A stretch of DNA of 22,421 bases from an uncultured Porphyromonas sp. (GTDB lineage: Bacteria; Bacteroidota; Bacteroidia; Bacteroidales; Porphyromonadaceae). The notes under the pieces were generated by a model. That model was not told the origin of the DNA. It saw only the letters and a program-made list of their open reading frames with translations, and did no database searches. Shown here piece after piece: positions 22,396-22,421 of this stretch (position 1 is its first letter; the number at the start of each line of letters is the position of its first letter). Position numbers and translations under genes: made by a program. The stretch is taken from NCBI GenBank assembly GCA_900539155.1, contig UQBE01000037.1, forward strand, positions 1-22,421, read 5' to 3'.

Positions 22396-22421
22396 CCCTC
22401 CTTTCTCGAATATCCACGTGG
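22396..22421. repeat. Start of a further CCACGTGG 22-bp array
   Basis: The last 26 bases are identical to 8641-8666 and end in CCACGTGG (22414-22421). The array continues beyond the window. With copy D and the 7-bp repeats, it shows that the whole composite block is repeated, not just its parts. Confidence 0.85.

Overview
The window looks like a chromosomal segment from a Porphyromonas-like member of the Bacteroidales. Three things point there: a PyrK/PyrD class 1B pair, an Mfa1/FimA-type fimbrilin lipoprotein, and the gene order murG-murC-ftsQ-ftsA-ftsZ. The promoters also resemble the Bacteroidetes type (TTG, 19-21 nt, TAnnTTTG), and there are few Shine-Dalgarno sequences. The genus is an inference from protein flavour and cannot be proved here.

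Layout. 1-219: tail of an intergenic repeat block. 220-756 (-): XRE-type regulator. 1506-3232 (+): pyrK and pyrD, overlapping by 7 nt. 3239-3385: a 22-bp-period repeat array. 3760-5406 (+): fimbrilin-like lipoprotein, closed by a strong hairpin terminator. 5494-8422 (-): the tightly overlapping operon mazG, zinc-ribbon SAM methyltransferase, outer-membrane beta-barrel protein. 8423-9218: a dense intergenic repeat complex. 9219-11921 (-): gltX, S4-domain RNA-binding protein, histidine phosphatase. 12400-14556 (+): an EF-G paralogue with degenerate GTPase motifs. 14557-15131: terminator, a second 22-bp array and an inserted terminal-inverted-repeat element. 15132-22188 (+): murG, murC, ftsQ, ftsA, ftsZ and an MTA/SAH nucleosidase. 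22189-22421: the start of another copy of the repeat block that opens the window.

The genes are mostly housekeeping: pyrimidine synthesis, nucleotide sanitation, tRNA charging, translation, peptidoglycan lipid II synthesis and septation. Two stand out. The EF-G paralogue lacks the catalytic histidine and the usual switch I sequence, like the GTPase-deficient EF-G2 known in Bacteroides. The fimbrilin has an abnormally long arginine-rich leader containing an 18-bp duplication.

The most unusual content is between genes. Four or five intergenic regions carry arrays in which a TTCC...GGAA dyad (or CCACGTGG palindrome) recurs every 22 bp, two turns of B-DNA. The core sequence differs between arrays, but the period and dyad design are shared. 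One array is also a large inverted repeat as a whole. Beside the arrays lie copies of a roughly 92-96-bp element with terminal inverted repeats (AGGGCTGACGCATTATA type). One copy is flanked by a perfect 9-bp direct repeat, and two copies are followed by 7-bp xxTCTAA repeats. This is the best candidate in the window for an undescribed system; its function cannot be read from the sequence.
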